From contig LT629697.1 in NCBI GenBank assembly GCA_900100325.1, positions 1,116,001-1,180,000 on the forward strand: DNA of 64,000 nt, read 5' to 3'. A model generated the notes under the pieces. That model ran no database searches. It saw nothing but the letters and a program-made list of their open reading frames with translations, and had not been told where the DNA came from. Within the stretch, counting starts at the first letter, position 1; every line of letters begins with the position of its first letter. Made by a program: the position numbers and the translations under genes. Source of the DNA: Frankineae bacterium MT45 (GTDB lineage Bacteria; Actinomycetota; Actinomycetes; Mycobacteriales; Jatrophihabitantaceae). Below are positions 53,229-63,558 of this stretch, in pieces.

Positions 53229-55610
53229 ATGATCACTGCCCTGATTCGGCGAACGGTGTCACATGGGCGCGTAATTGTGTTCGGCGCGATCCTCTTCGGG
53301 TTGCTCGCCGCGGCGGTCGGTTCGACGACGCTGGGCAAGATGACCAACGACAGCGATTCGCCGACCGCCGAGAGCGTCCTCACCGCCGAGCGTCTCACCA
53401 AAGCCGCCGGTATGAGCGCCGATCTGGACATCGTCGCCATCGTCAGTCCGACCGGCGGCATCAAGAGCACGCAGGGGCGATACCGGGTCAGCGAGGTGGC
53501 GCTGAAGTTCTTCAGCGACGAGGGCGTGGCCAACGTCCAGAGTTTCCTCAACAGCGACAGCCCGGCACTGATCTCCAAAGACGGCAAGTCGGCGATCGTC
53601 AGCGTGCAGTTCAAGAGCGGCGTCGACCGCAACGCCCTGGCCAAGAGCATCTCCGAGCAGTTCAAAGACCAGCCCGACGTCGCCCTCGGCGGGGTCAGCG
53701 TCACCGGTGTGGAGATCGGTGATCGGGTCGCCGGTGACCTGAGCAAGGCAGAACTCTTCGCGCTCCCCATCCTCTTCCTGCTCGCGCTCTGGATCTTCCG
53801 GGGCGTGGTCGCGGCCACAGTGACCATCGGGATCGGCATCCTGGCGATCGTCACCACCCTGATGGTGCTCCGCGGCGTCGTTGAGATCACCAGCATCTCC
53901 AGCTACGTGCTGAACCTGGTCACCGGCCTGGGGCTGGGGTTGGCGATCGATTACTGCCTCTTCATCATGTCCCGGTATCGGGAGGAGACTGTCCTCTACG
54001 GCTACACCCCGCGGGCGGCGCTGGCGGCCGGGGTGGCGGCCGGGCGCACGGTCTTCTTCAGCGCGCTCACCGTCGCCGTCTCGATGTCGTCGCTGATGCT
54101 CTTCCCGCAGAAGTTCCTCTTCTCGATGGGGGTCGGCGGGGCCGCGGTAACCCTCGTCTCGGCCACCGTGTCGATCGTCGTGCTGCCGGCCATCCTCGCG
54201 CTGCTGGGGCGCCGGATCGACTCGCTGACGCTCCCCGGGTCGGATCGGGCGCGGCGCAAGGACACCGGCCTGGTCCACAAGATCGTCTGGTACCGCCTGG
54301 CGAAGTGGACGATGCGCCATGCCAAGCCGGTGCTGGTGGCCAGCCTCATCCTGGTCGCGACGCTGGCCTGGCCCGCGCTCAGCACCAAGTTCAGCAACAT
54401 CAATGTCGACTCGCTGCCGACGACCTCGGCTGTGCGCACGGTGGCCGAGCGGGTGGCCACCGAGTTCCCCAACTCCGGTGGCACCACCATCAATGTCGCG
54501 GTGGAGGCGCCGGCTGATGCTCAGGCCCAGGTCACCGCACTGGCCCAGCGGGTGGCGAAGCTGCCGCACGTGGTGCTCCCGGCGCCACCGGTCTACCTCG
54601 GTAGTGACACCTGGAGCCTGAGCGCGGTCGTCTTCGCCGGACCCTTCAGCCAGGCCGCCGAGACCGCGCTGCACGGCATCCGCTCCCTGCCCAGCCCCAA
54701 CAAGATGCTGGTCGGCGGTGAGACGGCGGCCTTCGTCGACAACGAAGAGAGCATGCTCTCGCACCTGCCCATGGCCGCCCTGGTGGTGGGGCTGGCCGTC
54801 ATGCTGGTGATCTTCCTGCTCACCGGTTCAGTGGTGCTGCCGGTGAAGACGCTGCTCGTCAATATCCTGAACGTGAGCATGACCATCGGTGTGCTGGTCT
54901 GGATCTTCCAGTACGGCCACCTCGAGGGGCCGCTGCACTACGAGAGCACCGGCGCGATCGATCTGAGTCAACCGATCCTGGTGATGGTCATCGGTTTCGG
55001 GCTATCCACCGACTACGGCGTCTTCCTACTGGCCCGGATCAAGGAGTCCTACGACCACGACGGCGACAACGTCGAGGCGGTGGCCACCGGCGTCGGGCGC
55101 AGTGGGCGCATCATCTCCAGTGCCGCCCTGCTTCTCTGCGTCGCCGTCGGCGCGTTCTCGAGTTCGTCGGTGCTCTTCATCAAGCAATTGGGCGTCGGCA
55201 CCGCGGTGGCCGTGCTGCTGGACGCGACGATCATCCGGGCCTTCCTGGTGCCGTCGGCGATGCGTCTCATGTCCACCGCCAACTGGTGGGCGCCGGGTCC
55301 GCTGCGTCGTTTCCACAACCGCTACGGCGTCTCCGAGTCGGGGCCGGCGATCGTGCCCGACGGCGGGCCGCCGAAGCTCGTGCTCATCCCGTCGCCTCCG
55401 CCACCACCGGTGCCGCAGCTGACCCTGGTCCGCTCGCCGGCGCCGGAGCCGACCGGGGAGCGGACGATCCTGCTGCCACCACCACCCCCGATCGTGCGGC
55501 AACCCGCGCCACCGGAGATCACCGGCGAGCAGCCAGCGGTCAGCGAACCGCGTCGTCACCGGCGTATCGAGCGCGGCGGCAGTACCGGCAAACACCGCCA
55601 GCGTCCCTAG
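53229..55610 (+). CDS. MMPL/RND-family membrane transporter (second copy)
   Basis: The 793-residue protein has the duplicated RND layout with GLGLGLAIDYCLFIMSRYREE and GFGLSTDYGVFLLARIKESY as the paired proton-relay helices, and large extracytoplasmic loops at about 40-170 and 390-520. The cytoplasmic tail of about 95 residues is Pro-rich (runs of four or five prolines) and basic at the end. It probably exports lipids or hydrophobic compounds. No regulator gene is adjacent, unlike the copy at 25151-27400. Confidence 0.92.
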   Translation: MITALIRRTVSHGRVIVFGAILFGLLAAAVGSTTLGKMTNDSDSPTAESVLTAERLTKAAGMSADLDIVAIVSPTGGIKSTQGRYRVSEVALKFFSDEGVANVQSFLNSDSPALISKDGKSAIVSVQFKSGVDRNALAKSISEQFKDQPDVALGGVSVTGVEIGDRVAGDLSKAELFALPILFLLALWIFRGVVAATVTIGIGILAIVTTLMVLRGVVEITSISSYVLNLVTGLGLGLAIDYCLFIMSRYREETVLYGYTPRAALAAGVAAGRTVFFSALTVAVSMSSLMLFPQKFLFSMGVGGAAVTLVSATVSIVVLPAILALLGRRIDSLTLPGSDRARRKDTGLVHKIVWYRLAKWTMRHAKPVLVASLILVATLAWPALSTKFSNINVDSLPTTSAVRTVAERVATEFPNSGGTTINVAVEAPADAQAQVTALAQRVAKLPHVVLPAPPVYLGSDTWSLSAVVFAGPFSQAAETALHGIRSLPSPNKMLVGGETAAFVDNEESMLSHLPMAALVVGLAVMLVIFLLTGSVVLPVKTLLVNILNVSMTIGVLVWIFQYGHLEGPLHYESTGAIDLSQPILVMVIGFGLSTDYGVFLLARIKESYDHDGDNVEAVATGVGRSGRIISSAALLLCVAVGAFSSSSVLFIKQLGVGTAVAVLLDATIIRAFLVPSAMRLMSTANWWAPGPLRRFHNRYGVSESGPAIVPDGGPPKLVLIPSPPPPPVPQLTLVRSPAPEPTGERTILLPPPPPIVRQPAPPEITGEQPAVSEPRRHRRIERGGSTGKHRQRP

Positions 55611-55675
55611 CCGACGCGGCTCGCGCGGTCACTTGGCCGCCGAATGTCCTGCGCTGCGAATGTCCTGTACTGCAA

Positions 55676-55823
55676 GGGTCCTGCGCGGTGAATGTCCTGC
55701 ACTATATGTGCCCTGATACGCGATCTGCAGGACCTTCGCGCCCGCCGAGGGGTCCTGCGCGGCGAATGTCCTGCACTATGTGCGCCCTGCTACGCGATCT
55801 GCAGGACATTCGCGCCCGCCGAG
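55676..55823. repeat. 74-bp tandem duplication with internal hairpins, between mmpL and groEL
   Basis: Two units, 55676-55749 and 55750-55823, differ at about five positions. The second contains a perfect 14-bp inverted repeat, GCGAATGTCCTGCA (55762-55775) and TGCAGGACATTCGC (55800-55813). GAATGTCCTG also occurs alone at 55642-55651 and 55658-55667. No ORF of note covers the block. It fills much of the 349-bp gap between convergent genes and may act as a terminator or be a genome-wide palindromic element. Confidence 0.85.
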
Positions 55824-55879
55824 CGCACCGCACTCGCACACAGCACTCGCGAACCAGTACCCACCCGGACACGAAAGAA

Positions 55880-55907
55880 GGGGCGGACCCTTTCGGATCC
55901 GCCCCTA
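55880..55907 (-). terminator. Hairpin terminator of groEL
   Basis: AGGGGCGGA (55880-55888) and TCCGCCCCT (55899-55907) form a 9-bp stem, 52 bases beyond the groEL stop. Confidence 0.75.
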
Positions 55908-55959
55908 CTTCGAGGTTGTTGCTAGGCGCCGTTCAAGCGGCGCCCACTGGAGTCAGGAC

Positions 55960-57597
<1,638 letters not shown>

Positions 57598-57783
57598 TCA
57601 CGTGATAGGTGGACATGCTTAGTTGTCTTGGATCACCTCGGCCGCAGCTGCAGCCGGCCGTAGCGGTAGACGGCAGCGAGAGACGAGGTGTTGATCGGCG
57701 GCTCGAGTGCCCGCGACGGACGGCCGCTCGGGTGTGCGCCGGATGACGCGATGCCCGTGCAACCTCACCGAAGACGCCGGTGG

Positions 57784-57826
57784 TTAGCACTCGCCGGTGG
57801 CGAGTGCCAGTGCAATTCTGGCACTC
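57784..57826 (-). promoter_or_regulatory. CIRCE operator with an overlapping second palindrome, upstream of groEL
   Basis: TTAGCACTC (57784-57792), nine bases, GAGTGCCAG (57802-57810) matches the CIRCE consensus with two changes. GAGTGCCAG also pairs with CTGGCACTC at 57818-57826 across seven bases, so three half-sites share one middle arm. HrcA binding is expected. The rest of the 57586-58006 gap must hold the groEL and 58007 promoters, which were not pinpointed. Confidence 0.85.
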
Positions 57827-58006
57827 GGGCATGGAGAGTGCAAGCTGCTGCCCCGGCTGCTGTGGATCCTCCTCGCCACCGCTCATCGCGTGCTCAATCA
57901 AGAAACGAGCGGAATTTCTCGGTAAACACTTGATCGCGCGTAGTACCCGTGCGTACATTCGGCGTTAGGTTGGTGACAGGGGGTCGCCACACTTGGGGGG
58001 GAACAC

Positions 58007-58930
58007 ATGAAGATCCGCCGTCTTTCTCTGCTTGCCACCGCTGCGATCGTCACCTTCGCCCTGGCTCAGCCCGCCTTCGCCGACACCGGAAACGGCCGCC
58101 ACCAGTCGTTCCTCGGCAACGTCACCGGCAGTGCCCGCCCTGACCGGATCACGCTCGGCTCCGATGCCAATGGCTGCACCGTCAGCGTCGAGAAGGGCCG
58201 CGCGAACGGCACCTTCGCCCCGCCGGTGGTGCACGAGTACAGCATCCCGGGCCTGGCCGCCCTCTCGATCGACTACTCCTTCGGCTGCCCCGACATGGGC
58301 GTCGCCGTCGCCCGGAAGGTCAGCTCCACCGACGACATCGTGGTGACCTGGTTCGACGGGTCGCCCTCGTCGACGATCAACAACTCCTATGTGCTGCGCG
58401 GGTTCCACGTCCTCTCCGCCGCCGGACCGACCGAGTCGACGCCGAGCCTCATCGGATCCCAGGACTTCAACGGTGACGGTCACGGCGACCTGTGGGAGTC
58501 CACGGACGAGGGCGAGGGGTTCCAGACCTTCCTCCGCTCCGGCACCACCTTCGTCCCCGGACCGATCCACTTCGCCAATGATGACCCGTCGGCCGTCGTG
58601 AACTTCGGCAACCTGGATGGCAAACGCGGCACTGACATCGCGACGAGCTACTCCTACTTCCACGGCTTCCAGCCGGGCCAGAGCGGTTCGGGGGCCATCG
58701 TCGCCTTCGGAGCCAGCGGCACCATCGTCACCCTGGAGTCGGACCCGACTGACAGCCTCCACTACACAACCGCGCTCCTGGACGCCAACGGTGACCACAA
58801 GACGGACGTCCAGGTGAGCGATGACAGCGGCGCCGCTCCGCGCGTCTACCTCAACGACGGACACGGTCACTTCAGCCTCTCCCTCGCGGTCGCGATCGGG
58901 GCAGCACCCCGCGCGATCCACGGCGCCTGA
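58007..58930 (+). CDS. Secreted FG-GAP/VCBS-type repeat protein
   Basis: The 307-residue protein has a Sec signal (MKIRRLSLLATAAIVTFALA with AFA-D cleavage near residue 25) and beta-propeller-like repeats with calcium-binding loops: DFNGDGHGDLWES and DANGDHKTDVQVSDD, plus LDGKRGTDIATS as a degenerate copy. Such proteins are extracellular and often bind ligands or carbohydrates; no enzyme motif is visible. A G-run ribosome site (GGGGGGG) precedes the ATG. It diverges from groEL. Confidence 0.82.
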   Translation: MKIRRLSLLATAAIVTFALAQPAFADTGNGRHQSFLGNVTGSARPDRITLGSDANGCTVSVEKGRANGTFAPPVVHEYSIPGLAALSIDYSFGCPDMGVAVARKVSSTDDIVVTWFDGSPSSTINNSYVLRGFHVLSAAGPTESTPSLIGSQDFNGDGHGDLWESTDEGEGFQTFLRSGTTFVPGPIHFANDDPSAVVNFGNLDGKRGTDIATSYSYFHGFQPGQSGSGAIVAFGASGTIVTLESDPTDSLHYTTALLDANGDHKTDVQVSDDSGAAPRVYLNDGHGHFSLSLAVAIGAAPRAIHGA

Positions 58931-59068
58931 GTCACCGCCAGACTGGTCGAGGCCCAGCTGGAGCGTCGCGCAGCCTGATCGGCGCCCGTCTGGATCGTCT
59001 CGCCAAGCTCATCGCCGCCGGGGCGTAGCGTTCGACGGGTCAGCACTGGAGACGATCAAGGGGACCCG

Positions 59069-60127
59069 ATGAGCGAGGCGGAGACGGCCCGGGATCTAGC
59101 CACCTTGGGCGGCAGCTATGTCGCCCCGGGGCAGGAGTTCAACCGGGACACCAACTACATCCAGACGCGGATCACCGAAGACGGGCGGGACGGGTACCCG
59201 GTCGAGGCCGGGCGGTATCGCCTGGTCGTCGCCCGAGCCTGCCCCTGGGCCAACCGCTCGATCATCGTGCGGCGCCTCCTCGGCCTGGAGGACGCGATCT
59301 CGATGGGGATCTGTGGGCCGACCCATGACGAGCGCAGTTGGACCTTCGACCTGGATCCGGATGGCCTGGACCCGGTGCTGAAGATCCCGCGGCTGGCCGA
59401 CGCCTACTTCGCCCGCTTCCCGGACTACCCGCGGGGCATCACCGTGCCGGCGATGGTCGAGATCAGCACCGGGCAGGTGGTCACCAACGACTACCCACAG
59501 ATCACTCTCGACCTCTCCACCGAGTGGACCCGGTTCCACCGCGAAGGGGCGCCGCAGCTCTACCCGCCCGAGCTGCGCGACGAGATCGACGAGGTGGCGG
59601 CACTGGTCTTCCGGGACGTCAACAACGGCGTCTACCGGGCCGGGTTCGCCGGGTCGCAGCGCGCGTATGAGCGGGCCTACGAGCACCTCTTCGCGCGTCT
59701 GGACTGGCTTAGTGAACGGTTGCAGGGTCAGCGCTACCTGGTCGGTGACACCATCACCGAGGCCGACGTCCGCCTCTTCACCACCCTGGCCCGCTTCGAT
59801 GCCGTCTATCACGGCCACTTCAAGTGCAACCGCAGCAAGCTGGCCGAGATGCCGGTGCTCTGGGCCTACGCGCGAGACCTCTTCCAGACACCCGGATTCG
59901 GCGACACCACCGACTTTGTGCAGATAAAGCAGCACTATTACATCGTTCACAAGGACGTCAACCCGACCCAGATTGTGCCCAAGGGGCCGGATCTCAACGG
60001 CTGGTTGAGCGCCCACCACCGCGAGGAACTCGGTGGTCGCCCGTTCGGAGACGGCACGCCGCCACCCCCACCGAAGCCGGCAGAGGTCGTCGATCCGGCC
60101 CACACTCCGCCGGGGTATCAGGCGTAG
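59069..60127 (+). CDS. Glutathionyl-hydroquinone reductase-like protein (GST superfamily, YqjG/ECM4 type)
   Basis: The 352-residue protein has a thioredoxin-like domain with the active-site Cys in VARACPWANRSIIVRRLLGL and a helical GST C-terminal domain (YLVGDTITEADVRLFTTLARFD). This is the layout of glutathionyl-hydroquinone reductases; in a mycothiol-producing actinomycete the thiol partner is probably mycothiol. The C-terminus is Pro-rich (GTPPPPPKPAEVVDP). AAGGGGA precedes the ATG. Cytoplasmic detoxification of quinones is the likely role. Confidence 0.88.
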   Translation: MSEAETARDLATLGGSYVAPGQEFNRDTNYIQTRITEDGRDGYPVEAGRYRLVVARACPWANRSIIVRRLLGLEDAISMGICGPTHDERSWTFDLDPDGLDPVLKIPRLADAYFARFPDYPRGITVPAMVEISTGQVVTNDYPQITLDLSTEWTRFHREGAPQLYPPELRDEIDEVAALVFRDVNNGVYRAGFAGSQRAYERAYEHLFARLDWLSERLQGQRYLVGDTITEADVRLFTTLARFDAVYHGHFKCNRSKLAEMPVLWAYARDLFQTPGFGDTTDFVQIKQHYYIVHKDVNPTQIVPKGPDLNGWLSAHHREELGGRPFGDGTPPPPPKPAEVVDPAHTPPGYQA

Positions 60128-60139
60128 TCCGGCCTGGCG

Positions 60140-61114
60140 TCAGCTGAAGAGGATCGAGACCGAGCCGTTGCCGGTGTTGGACGCGGTCTGCGAATTCAGC
60201 GTGGCGCTGCTGTTGCGGTACCAGGACGAGCCGGCCCCGCCGCCACCACCACCGAAGGTCGCACACCCGCCGGCGCCGCCGCCCCCGCCGCCGTTGTAAC
60301 CGCCGCCGCCCCCGCCGCCGGCGCCGTCCGGGCCGAAGCAGCCGGCGCCGTTCGTCCCGGCCGAGCCGACGGTCGGTGGCGAGGAGCCGAAGGCGCCTGC
60401 GCTGCCACCGCTTCCGCCGCCGCTCGCGCCGGCCCCGGCCAGGCCGTTGTACGCGATCCCCACGGCGCCGACGCTGGTCGTACCGGAGGCCGTGGTGCCG
60501 GCGGCACCACCGTTCGCGCCGCCTCCAGCCGAGCCGTCGGCACCGCTACCGCCGCCGCCACCGGCGACCACCATCAGAGTTGAGGTCGAGCAGGCCGCAG
60601 TGCAGACCGCGCTGGAACCGCCGCCCCCACCGCCGGTTCGCCCGTACGAGGAGGTGCCGCCGCCCCCACCCTTGCTGTATCCGACGCCGCCGGTCGTGCC
60701 GCTCCCGGCACAGCCGACGAAGACGTTGACCGTGGACCCGGGTGTGACGGGGAAGGTGACGACGGTGGTTGCACCGGCACCGGCGCTGGCCCCGGCCGCC
60801 GCACCACCGGCGCCGATCACTGTGGCGACGGCCTGCGTGATCCCGGAGCCCACCACGGTTGTCTGGGCCGAGGCCGAACAGGTCGTAAATGTCACCGGAA
60901 AGTTGAGCAGGGTGCTGAACGAGTTCGACGGGGAGGTGTTCTGCGCCGTCCAGCTGGACCGGGTGACGTTCACCAGGACGCCGAGCAGGAGCACAAGTAC
61001 GCCGAGGCAGGCGAAGGACATCAGCCGCCAGTCGCGGCGCGGGAGGAGGTGTCGCGCGCGGAGCAGGAGCGGGCGCAGGCCCGTATCGCTTCTCCCCGGA
61101 ACCCCGGCTCGCAT
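60140..61114 (-). CDS. Exported glycine-rich protein
   Basis: The 324-residue protein has a signal-anchor-like helix at about 33-50 (FACLGVLVLLLGVLVN) after a basic N-terminus. The outer part has a cysteine pair (FTTCSASAQ and VFVGCAGSG) followed by a very glycine-rich region with GGGGG runs and several cysteines, ending SVSILFS. The pattern YSKGGGGGTSSYGR and VVAGGGGGSG resembles the Gly_rich domain seen in other secreted proteins. GGAGGG precedes the ATG. It may form a surface or wall-associated structure. Confidence 0.75.
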   Translation of the reverse strand: MRAGVPGRSDTGLRPLLLRARHLLPRRDWRLMSFACLGVLVLLLGVLVNVTRSSWTAQNTSPSNSFSTLLNFPVTFTTCSASAQTTVVGSGITQAVATVIGAGGAAAGASAGAGATTVVTFPVTPGSTVNVFVGCAGSGTTGGVGYSKGGGGGTSSYGRTGGGGGGSSAVCTAACSTSTLMVVAGGGGGSGADGSAGGGANGGAAGTTASGTTSVGAVGIAYNGLAGAGASGGGSGGSAGAFGSSPPTVGSAGTNGAGCFGPDGAGGGGGGGYNGGGGGGAGGCATFGGGGGGAGSSWYRNSSATLNSQTASNTGNGSVSILFS

Positions 61115-61269
61115 GGTATCCCTCCGTACTGCAGCGCTCTCCTATACCGTCTGATCGGCCCTCGGTCGGTGCACCTGAGTCAAAACGCTCGTCTGGTGGC
61201 AATTCGCCCGAGTGGGGCACGAAGCGTGCGCGACGGAATACTGTATTTAGATTCAGTGAGGCACGCATG

Positions 61270-61275
61270 TACTGT
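61270..61275 (+). promoter_or_regulatory. Leaderless-type -10 element (TACTGT) of the SDR gene
   Basis: TACTGT, six bases, then the ATG at 61282. An alternative start at 61267 has GAGG upstream and would overlap it. Confidence 0.4.
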
Positions 61276-61281
61276 CGACCC

Positions 61282-62196
61282 ATGGCTCCAGACGAGGCAC
61301 TTCGGGGCCGGCGCGTCCTGATTACGGGGGCTGCGCGCGGGATCGGCGCGGCACTGGCCCGGCGGCTGCACGCCCGGGGGGCGCGAGTCGCCCTCATCGG
61401 CCTCGAAGCCGAGTGTCTCAACAAGGTCGCCGCCGAGTGTTCGCAGGCGCCGCGGCAGGAGTGCGACGTCACCGACGCCGGCCAGGTCGAGTCGGCGGTG
61501 CGGGCGATGGCCTCCGAACTGGGTGGTCTCGACGTAGTCGTGGCCAACGCCGGTGTGGCCAGTGCCCTGCCGCTGATCGGCGGCGATCGTGAGACGTTCG
61601 AGCGGACGATCGCGGTGAATCTCCTCGGGACGTACTACACCCTCGACGCGGCCGGGGAGTATCTGGCCCATCGCGACGGCTACGCACTGCTGACCGCCTC
61701 GGTCGCGGCGGCGGTCCAACTTCCCCTGATGGGTGCCTACAGCGCCTCAAAGGCGGCGGTGGAGGCACTGGGCACCACCCTGCGCATGGAGCTGCGCCCG
61801 TCAGGCGCCCGGGTGGGGATCGCCTACTTCGGTGAACTCGACACCGAGATGACCAGTCGTGGCTTCGCCTCGGCGTCGGCTGTGTCTCTGTTGGCGACGA
61901 ATCCGCTCCATCGGGTTACCCCGCTTCCGGTGGCCATCGACGCCCTTGAGCGGGGCATCGCCCGGCGCTCCCGCTCGATCGTCGCGCCCCGGCGATTCCG
62001 GGCCGTGCTGCCGGCGCGGGCAGTGGCCCAGCGGGTCGTGGAGCTGGGGATGCGACGCGGGGTCGGACCGGCGCTGGAGATCGCCCGGGCCGAACACGCG
62101 CCGCTAACCACCAAGCAGCCGGGACCGAAAGTAACGTCACCGGAGGCGACCGAAGAATCAGCGGGCGTCGTCGCGGCGGAACGGGATGACCTATGA
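61282..62196 (+). CDS. Short-chain dehydrogenase/reductase
   Basis: The protein of about 304 residues has the SDR cofactor motif TGAARGIGAAL, VANAGV, catalytic Ser in LLTASVAAAV and YSASK. A C-terminal extension of about 60 residues is beyond the usual 250. It oxidises or reduces an alcohol/ketone with NAD(P). Start 61282 is chosen from the leaderless -10, and 61267 is the alternative. Its stop overlaps the CMD-family ATG by four bases (ATGA), so both genes form an operon and likely one pathway. Confidence 0.88.
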   Translation: MAPDEALRGRRVLITGAARGIGAALARRLHARGARVALIGLEAECLNKVAAECSQAPRQECDVTDAGQVESAVRAMASELGGLDVVVANAGVASALPLIGGDRETFERTIAVNLLGTYYTLDAAGEYLAHRDGYALLTASVAAAVQLPLMGAYSASKAAVEALGTTLRMELRPSGARVGIAYFGELDTEMTSRGFASASAVSLLATNPLHRVTPLPVAIDALERGIARRSRSIVAPRRFRAVLPARAVAQRVVELGMRRGVGPALEIARAEHAPLTTKQPGPKVTSPEATEESAGVVAAERDDL

Positions 62197-62753
62197 CTAG
62201 TGAAGTGGCTCGAATTGCCCCGGGTGATCGGCATGACCTGGGGCTGCTCAACTCGGTGATCACCAAGGTGGGCGCTCGCTATATGAAGGCCCGCTCGGCC
62301 AACCTATTCACGACAATGGGGCGCAATCGCAAACTGTTCCGAGTCTGGCTGCGCTTCGGGTCGGCAATGATGCCGCGGGGAACGCTTCCCCGGCGCGACA
62401 CCGAGTTGATGATTCTGCGCGTGGCTTATCTGCGCTCGTGCACCTACGAATTCACCCATCATGAACGTATTGGTCGCTCGATCGGATTGACTGATGACGA
62501 CATCGCCGATATAACGCATGGCCCGACCGCCACCCGATGGACTGACCGCGAACGCACTATTCTGCGCGCGGTCGACTCGATTCACCAGACGCGCGATATC
62601 AGCGACGAGCTCTGGTCCGAACTCGCCGGGTATCTCTCCGAATCGGATCTGATCGAGGTCTGCCTGCTGATCACGCACTACGAGATGCTGGCGACGTTCA
62701 TCTCGACGCTTCGCATACAGGACGACACGTTCATGACAACCGGCCGCAAGTAG
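62193..62753 (+). CDS. Carboxymuconolactone decarboxylase (CMD/AhpD-like) family protein
   Basis: The 186-residue protein has the CMD helical core: PRRDTELMILRVAYLRSCTYEFTHHERIG. The Cys-x-x-x-x-x-His spacing differs from the CxxC of AhpD (single Cys, SCTYEFTHH), so a decarboxylase or lyase-type role is more likely than peroxidase. The second half has WTDRERTILRAVDSIHQTRDI. It is co-translated with the SDR gene, suggesting breakdown of a ring compound or sterol-like substrate. A hairpin terminator follows. Confidence 0.83.
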   Translation: MTSEVARIAPGDRHDLGLLNSVITKVGARYMKARSANLFTTMGRNRKLFRVWLRFGSAMMPRGTLPRRDTELMILRVAYLRSCTYEFTHHERIGRSIGLTDDDIADITHGPTATRWTDRERTILRAVDSIHQTRDISDELWSELAGYLSESDLIEVCLLITHYEMLATFISTLRIQDDTFMTTGRK

Positions 62754-62811
62754 GCGCAGCAGCGGTGCTGGCTCGGCGGCAGGTCGCTGCGCCTAACCGC
62801 CCGTGAATAGC

Positions 62812-62851
62812 AGAACGGCCCCGGACATCGCAGCGATGTCGGGGCCGTTCT
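62812..62851. terminator. Bidirectional hairpin terminator between CMD and cold-shock genes
   Basis: AGAACGGCCCCGGACATCG and CGATGTCGGGGCCGTTCT form a stem of 18 bp with one bulged base and a very short loop. It serves the two convergent genes. Confidence 0.88.
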
Positions 62852-62866
62852 ACCTCTTGGCGTGGA

Positions 62867-63067
62867 TTAGACGACGCGAACTGATTCCGCCTGCGGGCCC
62901 TTTGGCCCCTGGGCAACCTCGAACTCGACGCGCTGATTCTCGTCGAGCGAGCGGTAGCCGTCGGACTCAATTGCCGAGTAGTGGACGAATACGTCCTGTC
63001 CGTCGTCTACGGCGATGAAGCCGTATCCCTTTTCGTTGTTGAACCATTTAACGGTGCCCTGTGCCAC
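62867..63067 (-). CDS. Cold shock protein, CspA family
   Basis: The 66-residue protein ([31 protein letters not shown]) has the nucleic-acid-binding RNP-1 (KGYGFI) and RNP-2 (VFVHY) motifs. It binds single-stranded RNA/DNA as an RNA chaperone. GTG 63067 is preferred over 63073 because AAGGAG then has a five-base spacing and the protein starts in the usual place. Its upstream region is long and free of genes, as is common for cold-shock mRNAs. Confidence 0.95.
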   Translation of the reverse strand: MAQGTVKWFNNEKGYGFIAVDDGQDVFVHYSAIESDGYRSLDENQRVEFEVAQGPKGPQAESVRVV

Positions 63068-63558
63068 GTGCACTCCTTGCTAGGGGCCTAGCCGGAGCGC
63101 ACACTTCGTGAGCCCCGGGGTCTTCGTTCTTCGGTCCCGCTTTCACTTCGTGCACGTCTACACCGGGGGGCGAGTAAGCGCTTTCGCGGTGCGTCCGTCG
63201 TACTTGGTTTCGCTGAAACTTTGTAACAATGACCGGCCCGGACGCTACACGGACGCCGACTAAAGGTCCAGACTTTCGCCGATTCCCCGAATGGCGTATT
63301 TACATCGACCCGTGTCATTCCTACGCGGCTGGATGACGACCGGGGCCGATGTGTTCATGCCGGCTTCCGGATTGCTGACCGCGGAAGTCCTTGTCGCAGC
63401 GGCATTTTCGTCGCCCAGTGTGGCGCCGTCCGGGCACCATTGCCCGCCATTGGAGCGCGCACGCCGACCCGGCCGCGCAGCGTGCGAATACGAAGCGGTT
63501 CGTGTCGTAAAGGCCCCGCACGGTGACCGGAAGGCCCCGCGGAAGCTGATCGGACCGA
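63068..63558. other. Intergenic region, probably cold-shock gene leader and promoter
   Basis: About 490 bp without a convincing gene. The first 150-200 bp probably hold the promoter and a long 5' leader of the cold-shock gene, read on the minus strand. The rest, up to the helicase stop, contains nothing recognised. A plus-strand frame from 63291 into the helicase is a shadow. Confidence 0.5.

Noticed and set aside
53259-54764. Open frame of 501 codons on the minus strand inside the second MMPL gene
   Set aside because: Product is Arg/His/Asp-rich without any motif; the plus strand encodes a convincing transporter.
55642-55823. CRISPR array
   Set aside because: Only two long adjacent units with no spacers and no cas genes.
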